Positions 42,947 through 50,769 of a stretch of DNA of 64,000 nucleotides are shown in pieces. Origin of the DNA: Lachnospiraceae bacterium. Lineage in GTDB: Bacteria > Bacillota > Clostridia > Lachnospirales > Lachnospiraceae. The position numbers and the translations under genes were made by a program. Numbering within the stretch: the first letter of the stretch is position 1; every line of letters begins with the position of its first letter. The notes beneath the pieces are model-generated. The model was not told where the DNA came from and ran no database searches. It saw only the letters and a list, made by a program, of their open reading frames with translations. The stretch is from positions 1 to 64,000 of the forward strand of contig JAGKTQ010000004.1 in assembly GCA_021153325.1 (NCBI GenBank), written 5' to 3'.

Positions 42947-43520
42947 ATGGTTTCATAGCGGAATGCAATCCTTCTGCAATCTGCAATAAACTTTCAATCT
43001 TTTCAGGGTGTCCGGTTTTTTGGTAGATCTCTGCCAGTAAAGAGTAGGTCGTGCTGACATCTGTTTTGGTAGAAACAGCAAATTCCAAAATGGTCTTTGT
43101 TTCCTCTATATGACCCTCTTTATAAAGAAGAGAAGCCCATTTTTGCAAAGTGCGTACAAGCACCGTATAATTTTGGTCATAGTCCATTAACAGATTTATG
43201 TTGGCAACGCCATAGCGTAACTTTAAATCTGTATTGGTAAAACCAGTAAAATTGACGATTTTTTGTTCGCTTAGATCAGAGAGCAGTCTGTGACATTCTG
43301 CTACATCTTCCTTATCTGCCATAGTCTGCATAGGGAGAAATTCAAAGGGAATAGTAATGTATTCCAAGTCATCTAATGGCTTTTTACGTGTGCTGTTAGC
43401 AGCAGCTTCTCTAGCCCAAAAAGACTCCGATGCACGGGATTCTCTTTTTTTTTGGCGATTCAGCTGAAAAGCGAGCCATATGCAAAAGACTATAAAACTT
43501 GCAAAAAACGGTAATTTCAT
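42903..43520 (-). CDS. Membrane-anchored protein with TPR-like helical repeats
   Basis: 205 residues. One N-terminal transmembrane helix (MKLPFFASFIVFCIWLAF) and a cytoplasmic domain with TPR-like segments (QKWASLLYKEGHIEETKTIL; YSLLAEIYQKTGHPEKIESL). The start ATG at 43518-43520 follows AAAGG; a longer frame to 43667 lacks a ribosome site. Function unknown, probably a scaffold. Its 3' end overlaps the exonuclease gene from the opposite strand. Confidence 0.75.
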   Translation of the reverse strand: MKLPFFASFIVFCIWLAFQLNRQKKRESRASESFWAREAAANSTRKKPLDDLEYITIPFEFLPMQTMADKEDVAECHRLLSDLSEQKIVNFTGFTNTDLKLRYGVANINLLMDYDQNYTVLVRTLQKWASLLYKEGHIEETKTILEFAVSTKTDVSTTYSLLAEIYQKTGHPEKIESLLQIAEGLHSAMKPSIVRTLKGFGPYTD

Positions 43521-43611
43521 ATATAATATCCTTTCGATATAAATAGTAATATTCCGGCCAAAAGATGATGCCGGTCGAGCAACTGTGCTACACATGGAAA
43601 GGTGGCGGAAC

Positions 43612-43722
43612 ATGATGTTTAATATGCACAACAACAAAACAAGACGGATTATTTCATCCGTAATCATTGTTATATTAGTAATTGCTATGATAGTTCCAAC
43701 TTTATCATATTTGATTGGTTAA
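43612..43722 (+). CDS. Small single-helix membrane protein
   Basis: 36 residues beginning MMFNMHNNKTRR, followed by a hydrophobic helix with isoleucine and valine repeats and ending LSYLIG. GGAAAGGTGGCGG precedes the start (43612, or ATG 43615). Short basic head plus one helix suggest a small membrane protein; I have no family name. It lies 23 bp before the VanW-type gene and is probably co-transcribed. Confidence 0.65.
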   Translation: MMFNMHNNKTRRIISSVIIVILVIAMIVPTLSYLIG

Positions 43723-43744
43723 TTCAAATAGGAGTAAAAAGATT

Positions 43745-45316
43745 ATGAAAAAAATGTATATGAGTATTCTGACAGTAATGTCAGTATTGCTTTTATCCGT
43801 ATTTGTAGGAGTAAATGCGGAGGCAAAAACAACTGACGATGGAGCAATAAAAACTGGCGTTTATGCGGATGGAGTGGATCTTTCCGGTATGACAGCTGAA
43901 GAAGCGGAAGCTGCCATAGAAGAATATGTAAATTCTTTAGCAGAGGTAGAGCTTACTTTAGTTGCTACGGATGGAAATACGGTTTCAACAACCGCAGGAG
44001 CACTTGGATTGCAATGGACAAATAAAGAGATTGTAGAGGAAGCAGTACAGCTTGGAACAGAAGGGAATATTGTTCAAAGATATAAAGTACTGACAGATCT
44101 GAAACGTGAAAATCATGTTTTGGATATTGAATTTTCCTTAGATGAAGAAGCGGTCCGTACATTAGTAGAGGACTGTACAAAATATGATGTAGGTGTAGAA
44201 AATTACAGACTTGTCCGTGAAAATGGAGAATTTCAAATTGTTGACGGACATGCCGGATATGGTGTAGATGTAGAAAGTTCTATTGATAAAGTTGTAAACT
44301 TTATGGCAAGTGAATGGAATCATGAGCCAACCGAGATTGCCTTGGAAATTGTAGAAAAACAACCGGAGGGCAGTGCAGAAGATCTTGCTAAAGTCAAAGA
44401 TTTACTTGGTACTTGTACAACAAGTTTTGCAACATCAGGAAGTTCCAGAAGTGCCAATGTAACAAATGGCTGTAACTTGATCAATGGAACGACTTTATAT
44501 CCAGGTGAAGAATTTTCTGCTTATGAAGCAATTGCTCCATTTACAACAGAGAATGGTTATTATTTGGCTGGTTCTTATTTGAATGGACAGGTGGTAGAAA
44601 GTCTTGGCGGTGGTATTTGTCAGGTATCTACGACACTTTACAATGCGGTCTTGCAAGCAGAGTTAGAGGTAACAGAACGTCATAATCATTCTATGATCGT
44701 AACTTATGTAGAGCCTTCTGCGGATGCTGCGATTGCGGAATCTTCAGGAAAAGATTTTAAGTTTGTAAATAATTTGGATTATCCGATATACATAGAAGGA
44801 ATTATTTCATCAAATAAACAGATCACATTCAATATCTACGGTGTAGAAACAAGAGAAGCTGACAGAGTAGTTACATATGAGAGTAAGGTACTTTCCGTAA
44901 CACATCCGGATACAGAAATGATCTATACCGACCCAGCACAGCCAGTTGGATATGTATCAGCAGTGCAGAGTGCCCATATTGGATACAAGGCAGAGCTTTG
45001 GAAAGTCGTTACCGTAAATGGTGTAGAGGAAAGCAGAACAAAAGTAAACAGCAGTAGTTATAAAATGACACCAAGAAGTGTAACCGTTGGTGTTGCAACC
45101 GACAATCCTGATATTTACAATCAGGTCATGGCAGCAGTGGCTACGAATAATATTGACCATGTAAGAGGCGTAGTAGCAGCACTTACTACAGGTGGCGAAG
45201 TACCAGTAGCTCCAGCAACAACACAGCCGGAAGCAACCACAGAAGTACCGGCAGATTCCGGCGCGGTAGAGCAGCAGGAACAGCCACAGGTAATGGGTGA
45301 AGTGCCGGGAATTTAA
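43745..45316 (+). CDS. VanW family protein (YoaR-like), secreted/envelope
   Basis: 523 residues with an N-terminal signal sequence (~1-25). Residues ~35-225 are a peptidoglycan-binding-like region (paired EEAEAAIEEYVNSL modules), and ~225-375 is the VanW domain: ANVTNGCNLINGTTLYPGEE, GGGICQVSTTLYNAVLQAEL and HNHSMIVTYVEPSADAAIAE. A disordered Thr/Pro/Glu tail follows. VanW proteins are envelope proteins of uncertain activity, first seen in vancomycin-resistance clusters but widespread as housekeeping genes. ATG 43745 follows AGGAG at 43731-43735. Confidence 0.93.
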   Translation: MKKMYMSILTVMSVLLLSVFVGVNAEAKTTDDGAIKTGVYADGVDLSGMTAEEAEAAIEEYVNSLAEVELTLVATDGNTVSTTAGALGLQWTNKEIVEEAVQLGTEGNIVQRYKVLTDLKRENHVLDIEFSLDEEAVRTLVEDCTKYDVGVENYRLVRENGEFQIVDGHAGYGVDVESSIDKVVNFMASEWNHEPTEIALEIVEKQPEGSAEDLAKVKDLLGTCTTSFATSGSSRSANVTNGCNLINGTTLYPGEEFSAYEAIAPFTTENGYYLAGSYLNGQVVESLGGGICQVSTTLYNAVLQAELEVTERHNHSMIVTYVEPSADAAIAESSGKDFKFVNNLDYPIYIEGIISSNKQITFNIYGVETREADRVVTYESKVLSVTHPDTEMIYTDPAQPVGYVSAVQSAHIGYKAELWKVVTVNGVEESRTKVNSSSYKMTPRSVTVGVATDNPDIYNQVMAAVATNNIDHVRGVVAALTTGGEVPVAPATTQPEATTEVPADSGAVEQQEQPQVMGEVPGI

Positions 45317-45347
45317 AGAAAACCTTGCATGGATAAGGAAATCAAAA

Positions 45348-46340
45348 ATGAAAATAGGAAAAGTTTCAGAGAGCGTTTTAAAACGTTCTATACTTAAACA
45401 AATAAAAACGAAACGAAATGAAATAGTAAATGGCGCAGGTATAGGGGTAGACTGCGCCATTTTAGCATTTCAGGAGACAGAAAACTGTGCAGTAAGTACA
45501 GAATCGCTCGTAGTTCAGAATGGTAGAACGCTTCGCCATGCCATCATAAAAGCAGCAAATAATCTGGCAGCCGGGGGAGCAGAGCCTGTAGGTGTTACAA
45601 TATCGGCGGTACTGCCTGAAACCACGGAAGAATCAGATATCAAGGCGTTTATGGCAGAAGCTGAAACTGTGTGTGAGGAGTGGAATATGCAGTTGACTGG
45701 AGGGCACACAGAAGTTTCGGAGGCAGTGAACAAACCGGTCTTTACCATAACGGGAATTGGAAAACTGCCTGTAAGTACAGCAGATACAACAAAAATAAAA
45801 GAACAAAATCAAAGCAAGGATATCGTTGTCACAAAGTGGATCGGATTAGAAGGAACCACTATTTTAGCAAAAGAAAAGGAAAAAGAGTTGTTGACGAAAT
45901 ATCCGACCCATTTGGTAGAGGAAGCAAAAGGGTTTGAAAAATATCTGTCTATAATTCCGGAGGCCGCCACCGCGGTGAAGTCCGGCGCGTCAGTGATGCA
46001 TGATGCTTCGGAGGGCGGTATTTTTGGAGCACTTTGGGAGCTTGCAGGAAGACTGGGTGTTGGACTTGAAATCGACTTAAAAAAATTGCCTGTAAAGCAG
46101 GAGACTATAGAAGTTTGTGAGTATTTTGATGTGAATCCGTATGAGCTTCTTTCGGGAGGAAGTTTGCTCATTGCAACGGATAACGGTTTTGATCTGGTAA
46201 GAGCTTTGGAGAAAGAGCAGATACATGCTGTGGTTATCGGAAAAACAACAGATAATAATGACAGGGTTGTCATAAATGAAGAAGAACGTCGTTTTTTAGA
46301 ACCAAGGAAAACAGATGAAATTTATAAAATAAAGTTCTAA
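45348..46340 (+). CDS. AIR synthase-related protein (HypE/PurM-like fold)
   Basis: 330 residues with the two-domain AIR-synthase fold. The N-terminal metal/ATP region contains GIGVDCAILAF, then NNLAAGGAEPVGVT and QLTGGHTEV, and the C-terminal half shows MHDASEGGIFGALWELA and LSGGSLLIA. Similar to HypE and ThiL but lacking a HypE C-terminal Cys, so not hydrogenase maturation; a stand-alone ATP-using enzyme of unknown substrate. ATG 45348 follows AAGGA. ~44 bp upstream of the Lrp gene. Confidence 0.8.
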   Translation: MKIGKVSESVLKRSILKQIKTKRNEIVNGAGIGVDCAILAFQETENCAVSTESLVVQNGRTLRHAIIKAANNLAAGGAEPVGVTISAVLPETTEESDIKAFMAEAETVCEEWNMQLTGGHTEVSEAVNKPVFTITGIGKLPVSTADTTKIKEQNQSKDIVVTKWIGLEGTTILAKEKEKELLTKYPTHLVEEAKGFEKYLSIIPEAATAVKSGASVMHDASEGGIFGALWELAGRLGVGLEIDLKKLPVKQETIEVCEYFDVNPYELLSGGSLLIATDNGFDLVRALEKEQIHAVVIGKTTDNNDRVVINEEERRFLEPRKTDEIYKIKF

Positions 46341-46383
46341 CTGGAAATATTTACAGCAAAACAAAGAAAAAGGAGAGAGCGGT

Positions 46384-46866
46384 ATGAGAGAAGAGTTATT
46401 AGCGATCATTGAAAAGAACAGTCGTATTGATTTAAAAGAACTGGCGGTTATTTTAGGAGTAGAAGAAATCGATGTAGTGAATGAACTTGCAGCATTGGAA
46501 AAGGAAGGAATCATTTGTGGTTATCATACATTGATCAATTGGGAAAAAACATCTATTGAGAAAGTCAGCGCATTGATTGAAGTAAGAGTTACTCCACAGC
46601 GCGGACAGGGATTTGATAATATTGCAGAAAGAATTTATAAATATCCAGAGGTGGATGATGTGTATTTGATTTCAGGCGGATATGATCTGTTAGTTTCTTT
46701 GGAAGGAAAGAGCCTAAAGGAAGTATCCCAGTTTGTATCAGATAAGTTGTCTACACTTGACAGCGTATTGAGCACAGCAACACATTTTGTATTGAAAAAA
46801 TATAAAGATCACGGAACTATTCTTTCTAAGAAAAACGAAGATGAAAGGGAGAAAATTACACCATGA
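46384..46866 (+). CDS. Lrp/AsnC-family transcriptional regulator
   Basis: 160 residues. N-terminal helix-turn-helix (IDLKELAVILGVEEIDVVNE), C-terminal RAM/effector domain (SALIEVRVTPQRGQGFDNIA; LISGGYDLLVSLEGKSL). Binds an amino acid ligand, probably one linked to the aminotransferase gene it overlaps by 4 bp (ATGA). RBS AAGGAGAG. Confidence 0.94.
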   Translation: MREELLAIIEKNSRIDLKELAVILGVEEIDVVNELAALEKEGIICGYHTLINWEKTSIEKVSALIEVRVTPQRGQGFDNIAERIYKYPEVDDVYLISGGYDLLVSLEGKSLKEVSQFVSDKLSTLDSVLSTATHFVLKKYKDHGTILSKKNEDEREKITP

Positions 46867-48041
46867 GAAATCCATTAGCTGATAAAGTTGTAGAAATGAA
46901 ACCATCGGGTATCCGAAAATTTTTTGACATTGTAAGTGAAATGGATGATGCAATCTCACTTGGTGTTGGAGAACCTGATTTTGATACTCCTTGGCATATT
47001 CGAGATGAGGGTATTTATTCTTTAGAAAAAGGACGTACCTTTTATACATCGAATGCAGGGTTAAAGGAATTAAAGATAGAAATCTGCAACTATTTAGAAA
47101 GAAAGCTTGGCGTTAAATACCATTATAATGATGAAACTATTGTGACAGTGGGTGGTTCAGAAGGAATTGATATCGCACTTCGTGCCATGTTAAATCCGGG
47201 AGATGAAGTGTTGATTCCACAGCCTAGTTACGTTTCCTATGAGCCTTGTACCATTCTTGCCGGAGGTGTTCCAGTCATTATTGAATTGAAGGCAGAAAAT
47301 GAATTTCGCCTTACGGCAGAAGAACTTTTGAACGCTATTACAGATAAAACAAAGGTTTTAGTTCTGCCATTTCCAAACAATCCGACCGGCGCTATTATGG
47401 AGAAAAAGGATTTAGAAGCAATTGCAAAGGTGATCGAGGAAAAAGATATTTTTGTTATTTCCGATGAAATTTATAGTGAATTATATTATCACGAAGACAA
47501 GTACAATTCTATCGTGAACATTCCAGGGATGAAGGAAAGAACCATTTTGATCAACGGCTTTTCCAAAGCGTATGCTATGACAGGATGGAGACTTGGATAT
47601 GCTTGTGGACCAAAGGAGATCATAGAGCAGATGATCAAAATCCATCAGTTTGCTATCATGTGTGCACCGACTACAAGCCAGTATGCAGCAGTAGAAGCAC
47701 TTAGAAACGGTGATGATGATGTAGCAGAGATGAGACAGGCATATAATCAAAGAAGACGTTATTTATTGCATGCCTTTAAGGAAATGGGACTGCCATGCTT
47801 TGAGCCATATGGAGCATTTTATGTATTTCCATGTATTAAGCAGTTTGGTATGACTAGTGAAGAATTTGCTATGAGATTTTTGGAGGAAGAAAAGGTCGCT
47901 GTTGTTCCGGGAACGGCATTTGGTGATTGTGGAGAAGGCTTCTTACGCATCTCTTATGCGTATTCTTTGGAAAATTTAAAGATTGCTATTGAAAGACTGA
48001 AAAGATTCGTAGAAAAATTGCAGGAAGAACAGGGAAAGTAA
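46863..48041 (+). CDS. Aminotransferase class I/II (AspC/PatA-like)
   Basis: 392 residues, PLP-dependent fold type I. VGGSEGIDIALR in the cofactor-binding domain, PNNPTGAI, and the Schiff-base Lys in GFSKAYAMTGWRLGY. Transfers amino groups between amino acids and 2-oxo acids, likely aromatic or aspartate type. The preceding gene is an Lrp regulator with an ATGA overlap, and trmL begins 1 bp after the stop. Confidence 0.95.
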   Translation: MRNPLADKVVEMKPSGIRKFFDIVSEMDDAISLGVGEPDFDTPWHIRDEGIYSLEKGRTFYTSNAGLKELKIEICNYLERKLGVKYHYNDETIVTVGGSEGIDIALRAMLNPGDEVLIPQPSYVSYEPCTILAGGVPVIIELKAENEFRLTAEELLNAITDKTKVLVLPFPNNPTGAIMEKKDLEAIAKVIEEKDIFVISDEIYSELYYHEDKYNSIVNIPGMKERTILINGFSKAYAMTGWRLGYACGPKEIIEQMIKIHQFAIMCAPTTSQYAAVEALRNGDDDVAEMRQAYNQRRRYLLHAFKEMGLPCFEPYGAFYVFPCIKQFGMTSEEFAMRFLEEEKVAVVPGTAFGDCGEGFLRISYAYSLENLKIAIERLKRFVEKLQEEQGK

Positions 48042-48042
48042 T

Positions 48043-48537
48043 ATGAACATAGTTTTATTTCAGCCGGAAATACCGGCAAATACCGGAAATATTGGACGTA
48101 CTTGCGTAGCAACAGATACCAGACTTCACCTGATCGAGCCACTTGGATTTCGCTTGAATGAAAAAGAGATCAAACGTGCGGGCATGGATTACTGGGAGCA
48201 CTTAGATGTGACAAGATATGTAAATTTTGAAGAATTTCTTGAAAAAAATCCAAATGCCAAAATATGGATGGCTACTACAAAGGCAAAACACGTTTACACG
48301 GATGTTTCGTACGGACCAGATGATTTTATTATGTTTGGTAAGGAAAGTGCGGGAATACCGGAAGAGATTCTGGTAGAGAATGAAGAGACCTGTATCCGTA
48401 TTCCAATGCTGGAAAAGATACGTTCTCTGAACCTTTCCAATTCTGTAGCGATTGTGCTTTATGAGGCACTGCGGCAGAATCAGTTCTCCAATATGCAATT
48501 AGAGGGAGAGTTACATAGACTTCATTGGAAGGAATAG
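48043..48537 (+). CDS. trmL: tRNA (cytidine(34)-2'-O)-methyltransferase
   Basis: 164 residues, SPOUT fold. Conserved EIPANTGNIGRTC and LIEPLGF at the N-terminus, FGKESAGIPEEI and IPMLEKIRSLNLSNSVAIVL knot motif at the C-terminus. Methylates the wobble ribose of tRNA-Leu isoacceptors, using SAM. Starts 1 bp after the aminotransferase; shared terminator downstream. Confidence 0.95.
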   Translation: MNIVLFQPEIPANTGNIGRTCVATDTRLHLIEPLGFRLNEKEIKRAGMDYWEHLDVTRYVNFEEFLEKNPNAKIWMATTKAKHVYTDVSYGPDDFIMFGKESAGIPEEILVENEETCIRIPMLEKIRSLNLSNSVAIVLYEALRQNQFSNMQLEGELHRLHWKE

Positions 48538-48569
48538 AAAACAGTGCGGGATTTCCGCACTGTTTTTTT
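48538..48569. terminator. Bidirectional terminator
   Basis: AAACAGTGCGG (48539-48549), loop GATTT, CCGCACTGTTT (48555-48565), then TTTT. Perfect 11-bp stem between the convergent trmL and histidine-kinase genes. Confidence 0.92.
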
Positions 48570-49992
48570 AATCTTCATCTTCAAAAGCAGATTTTGCAAG
48601 GGAAAAAATAAATTCCGATCCAACTCCTTCCGTACTGATCACATTAATGTGTTCTCCATGAGAGTGGATGATCTCTTTCGTAATGGAAAGTCCAAGACCT
48701 GTTCCTTTTTTGTCCTTACCACGGGATAGATCAGATTTGTAAAATCTGTCCCAGATCAGTTTTAGATCATCTTTCGGAATACCAATACCACTATCTTTTA
48801 CGGAAACAAAAATCTTATTTCCTTTTTCCGTTGTTTCTATTTTGATAACAGAATTGTGATGACTGAATTTAATAGCATTATCCAAAAGGTTGTAAAGTAC
48901 CTGTTGGATTTTTTCCATATCACCATTTACATGCATGGAATCGCCAGTCAATATTAATTCAATAGCGATATTTTTCTGGCGGCAGGTTCCTTCACAGGTA
49001 GCCGCGGTATTGCGGATGACACGGTTAATATCAAAATCGGTGCGATTTAAAAGCATTCCTTTGGTGTTTAGATTGTTTAAAGTAAGCAGACTGTTTGTCA
49101 GTTTCGTTAATCTATCCGTTTCGTTTAAAACGATAGTTAAGTATTTATCATGATTTTCCGGTGGAATAGTACCGTCTAACATGGCTTCCAAATATCCCCG
49201 GATAGAAGTTAACGGAGAGCGGAAGTCGTGGGATACGTTGGCAACGAATTTTTTCTGGTTATCCTCGGAGCGGGCAATTTCACTAGCCATATAAGAAAGA
49301 GAAGCAGCCAGATAGCCAATTTCATCTTCACTTTCAACGGAAAATTCATAATGCATATTTCCAGCGGCGTACTGCTCTGTAGCTTCGGTGATCTTACGCA
49401 GTGGAATATAAACAATTTCCGTAAAGAAAATAAGGATGATCAAGGAAAGCAAAAATAAAATACACAATGTAATATAAGAAATATTCAAAAGGCTGTTGGA
49501 GGAATCCTGAATATCTTTCATAGAGGCATGGATCACCACATAGCCTTTTACTTTAAAGTCGGAAGTGATCGGTGCAAATACACTGAGCATTTCTTCATCG
49601 AAAGTATCAAAAAAAGTACCTACGGTATAATAAGAACCGGCAGCTATAGTAGGGTCAAATTCCTTGATCACGACTTCATTTTCAATATTCAGCTCCTGTG
49701 AGGAATCCAGGATCATACGTCCGGAAGGATTAATGATCCAAATGGTAGCTGACAAGTAAGTATCTAATGCATCCATCTGTGATTTTACTGCATCCAGAGT
49801 AGTTGCATTATTGTAAAGGTCAGAGGCGTAAGTATTGGCGATCAGTGTTGCTTCTTTATAAAGAGCATCTGCCTTTTCACGTTTTAAATGCTCCGTGGTC
49901 ATACTGGAAACAAAAGTGGCAACGACGATAAAGCCAAATACGCCAAATATAATATATGCAAGTACAAACTTTAAATAGAGGGTTTTCCTCAT
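48568..49992 (-). CDS. Sensor histidine kinase (PhoR/WalK-like)
   Basis: 474 residues. Two transmembrane helices (~7-28 and ~170-192) enclose a ~140-residue extracellular sensor, then HAMP (~195-245), HisKA with VSHDFRSPLTSIRGYLE (His), and ATPase with NLLDNAIKFS, KDSGIGIPKDD and GTGLGLSITKE. Likely pairs with the response regulator 38 bp upstream. Signal not known. Confidence 0.95.
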   Translation of the reverse strand: MRKTLYLKFVLAYIIFGVFGFIVVATFVSSMTTEHLKREKADALYKEATLIANTYASDLYNNATTLDAVKSQMDALDTYLSATIWIINPSGRMILDSSQELNIENEVVIKEFDPTIAAGSYYTVGTFFDTFDEEMLSVFAPITSDFKVKGYVVIHASMKDIQDSSNSLLNISYITLCILFLLSLIILIFFTEIVYIPLRKITEATEQYAAGNMHYEFSVESEDEIGYLAASLSYMASEIARSEDNQKKFVANVSHDFRSPLTSIRGYLEAMLDGTIPPENHDKYLTIVLNETDRLTKLTNSLLTLNNLNTKGMLLNRTDFDINRVIRNTAATCEGTCRQKNIAIELILTGDSMHVNGDMEKIQQVLYNLLDNAIKFSHHNSVIKIETTEKGNKIFVSVKDSGIGIPKDDLKLIWDRFYKSDLSRGKDKKGTGLGLSITKEIIHSHGEHINVISTEGVGSEFIFSLAKSAFEDED

Positions 49993-50030
49993 TGGTGCTC
50001 CAATCTGCCTGTTTTAACAGGCGTCATAAT

Positions 50031-50732
50031 TTAACTTCTTACTTCGAATTTATAACCAATTCCCCAGATCGTAGAAATTTTCCAAGCATCATGGTCCTTG
50101 ATCTTTTCACGAAGTCTTTTAATATGAACGTCTACGGTACGCGTATCACCGATATATTCATAGCCCCAAATCTGGTCTAAGAGCTGTTCTCTTGTGAAAA
50201 CATGATTCGGAGAAGAAGCAAGGAAATACAAAAGTTCCAACTCCTTTGGCGGCATATCAATATTTTTTCCCATATAAATAACAGAATAATTAGTCTGATT
50301 GATAATTAAATCCGGGTATTCTACGCTCTTTACATCGGCATCCTGAGAAGAAGTGGTGGACGGCTTATAGCGGCGAAGAACTGCTTTGACCCTTGCCACG
50401 AGCTCCTTAGAATCAAAAGGTTTTTCCATGTAATCATCAGCACCAAGTTCCAGACCAAGTACTTTATCAAAGATTTCGCCTTTTGCAGAGAGCATGATGA
50501 TCGGCGTATTTAATTTGGCACGGACTTCTCTGCAAACCTGATAACCATCGATTCCCGGCAGCATCAGATCCAGTAAAATTAAATTTGGTGCAAAAGAATC
50601 CACTGCAGAAAGCGCCGATTCTCCATCGTTTACGATCATTGTCTCAAAGCATTCTTTTGTAAGATAAAGAGAGATGAGTTCTGCAATATTGTTATCATCA
50701 TCTACAATTAAAATTTTTTGTTTGCTTACCAT
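50031..50732 (-). CDS. OmpR-family response regulator
   Basis: 233 residues. Receiver (1-120) with VDDDNNI, phospho-acceptor Asp in LILLDLMLPGIDGYQ and Lys in YMEKPFDSK; winged helix (~130-232) with RTVDVHIKRLREKI and a WGIGYKFEV end. Cognate of the kinase just downstream. Lies 37 bp after mutS2, so the three genes probably form one transcript. Confidence 0.95.
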   Translation of the reverse strand: MVSKQKILIVDDDNNIAELISLYLTKECFETMIVNDGESALSAVDSFAPNLILLDLMLPGIDGYQVCREVRAKLNTPIIMLSAKGEIFDKVLGLELGADDYMEKPFDSKELVARVKAVLRRYKPSTTSSQDADVKSVEYPDLIINQTNYSVIYMGKNIDMPPKELELLYFLASSPNHVFTREQLLDQIWGYEYIGDTRTVDVHIKRLREKIKDHDAWKISTIWGIGYKFEVRS

Positions 50733-50769
50733 AATGATTCTCCTTTATATGAATGAGAAATTTATTCGT

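Noticed and set aside
42903..43667. Longer version of the TPR-like protein starting at 43667
   Set aside because: No ribosome site; the extension overlaps the small membrane peptide gene on the other strand, while ATG 43520 has AAAGG and begins a clean membrane helix.
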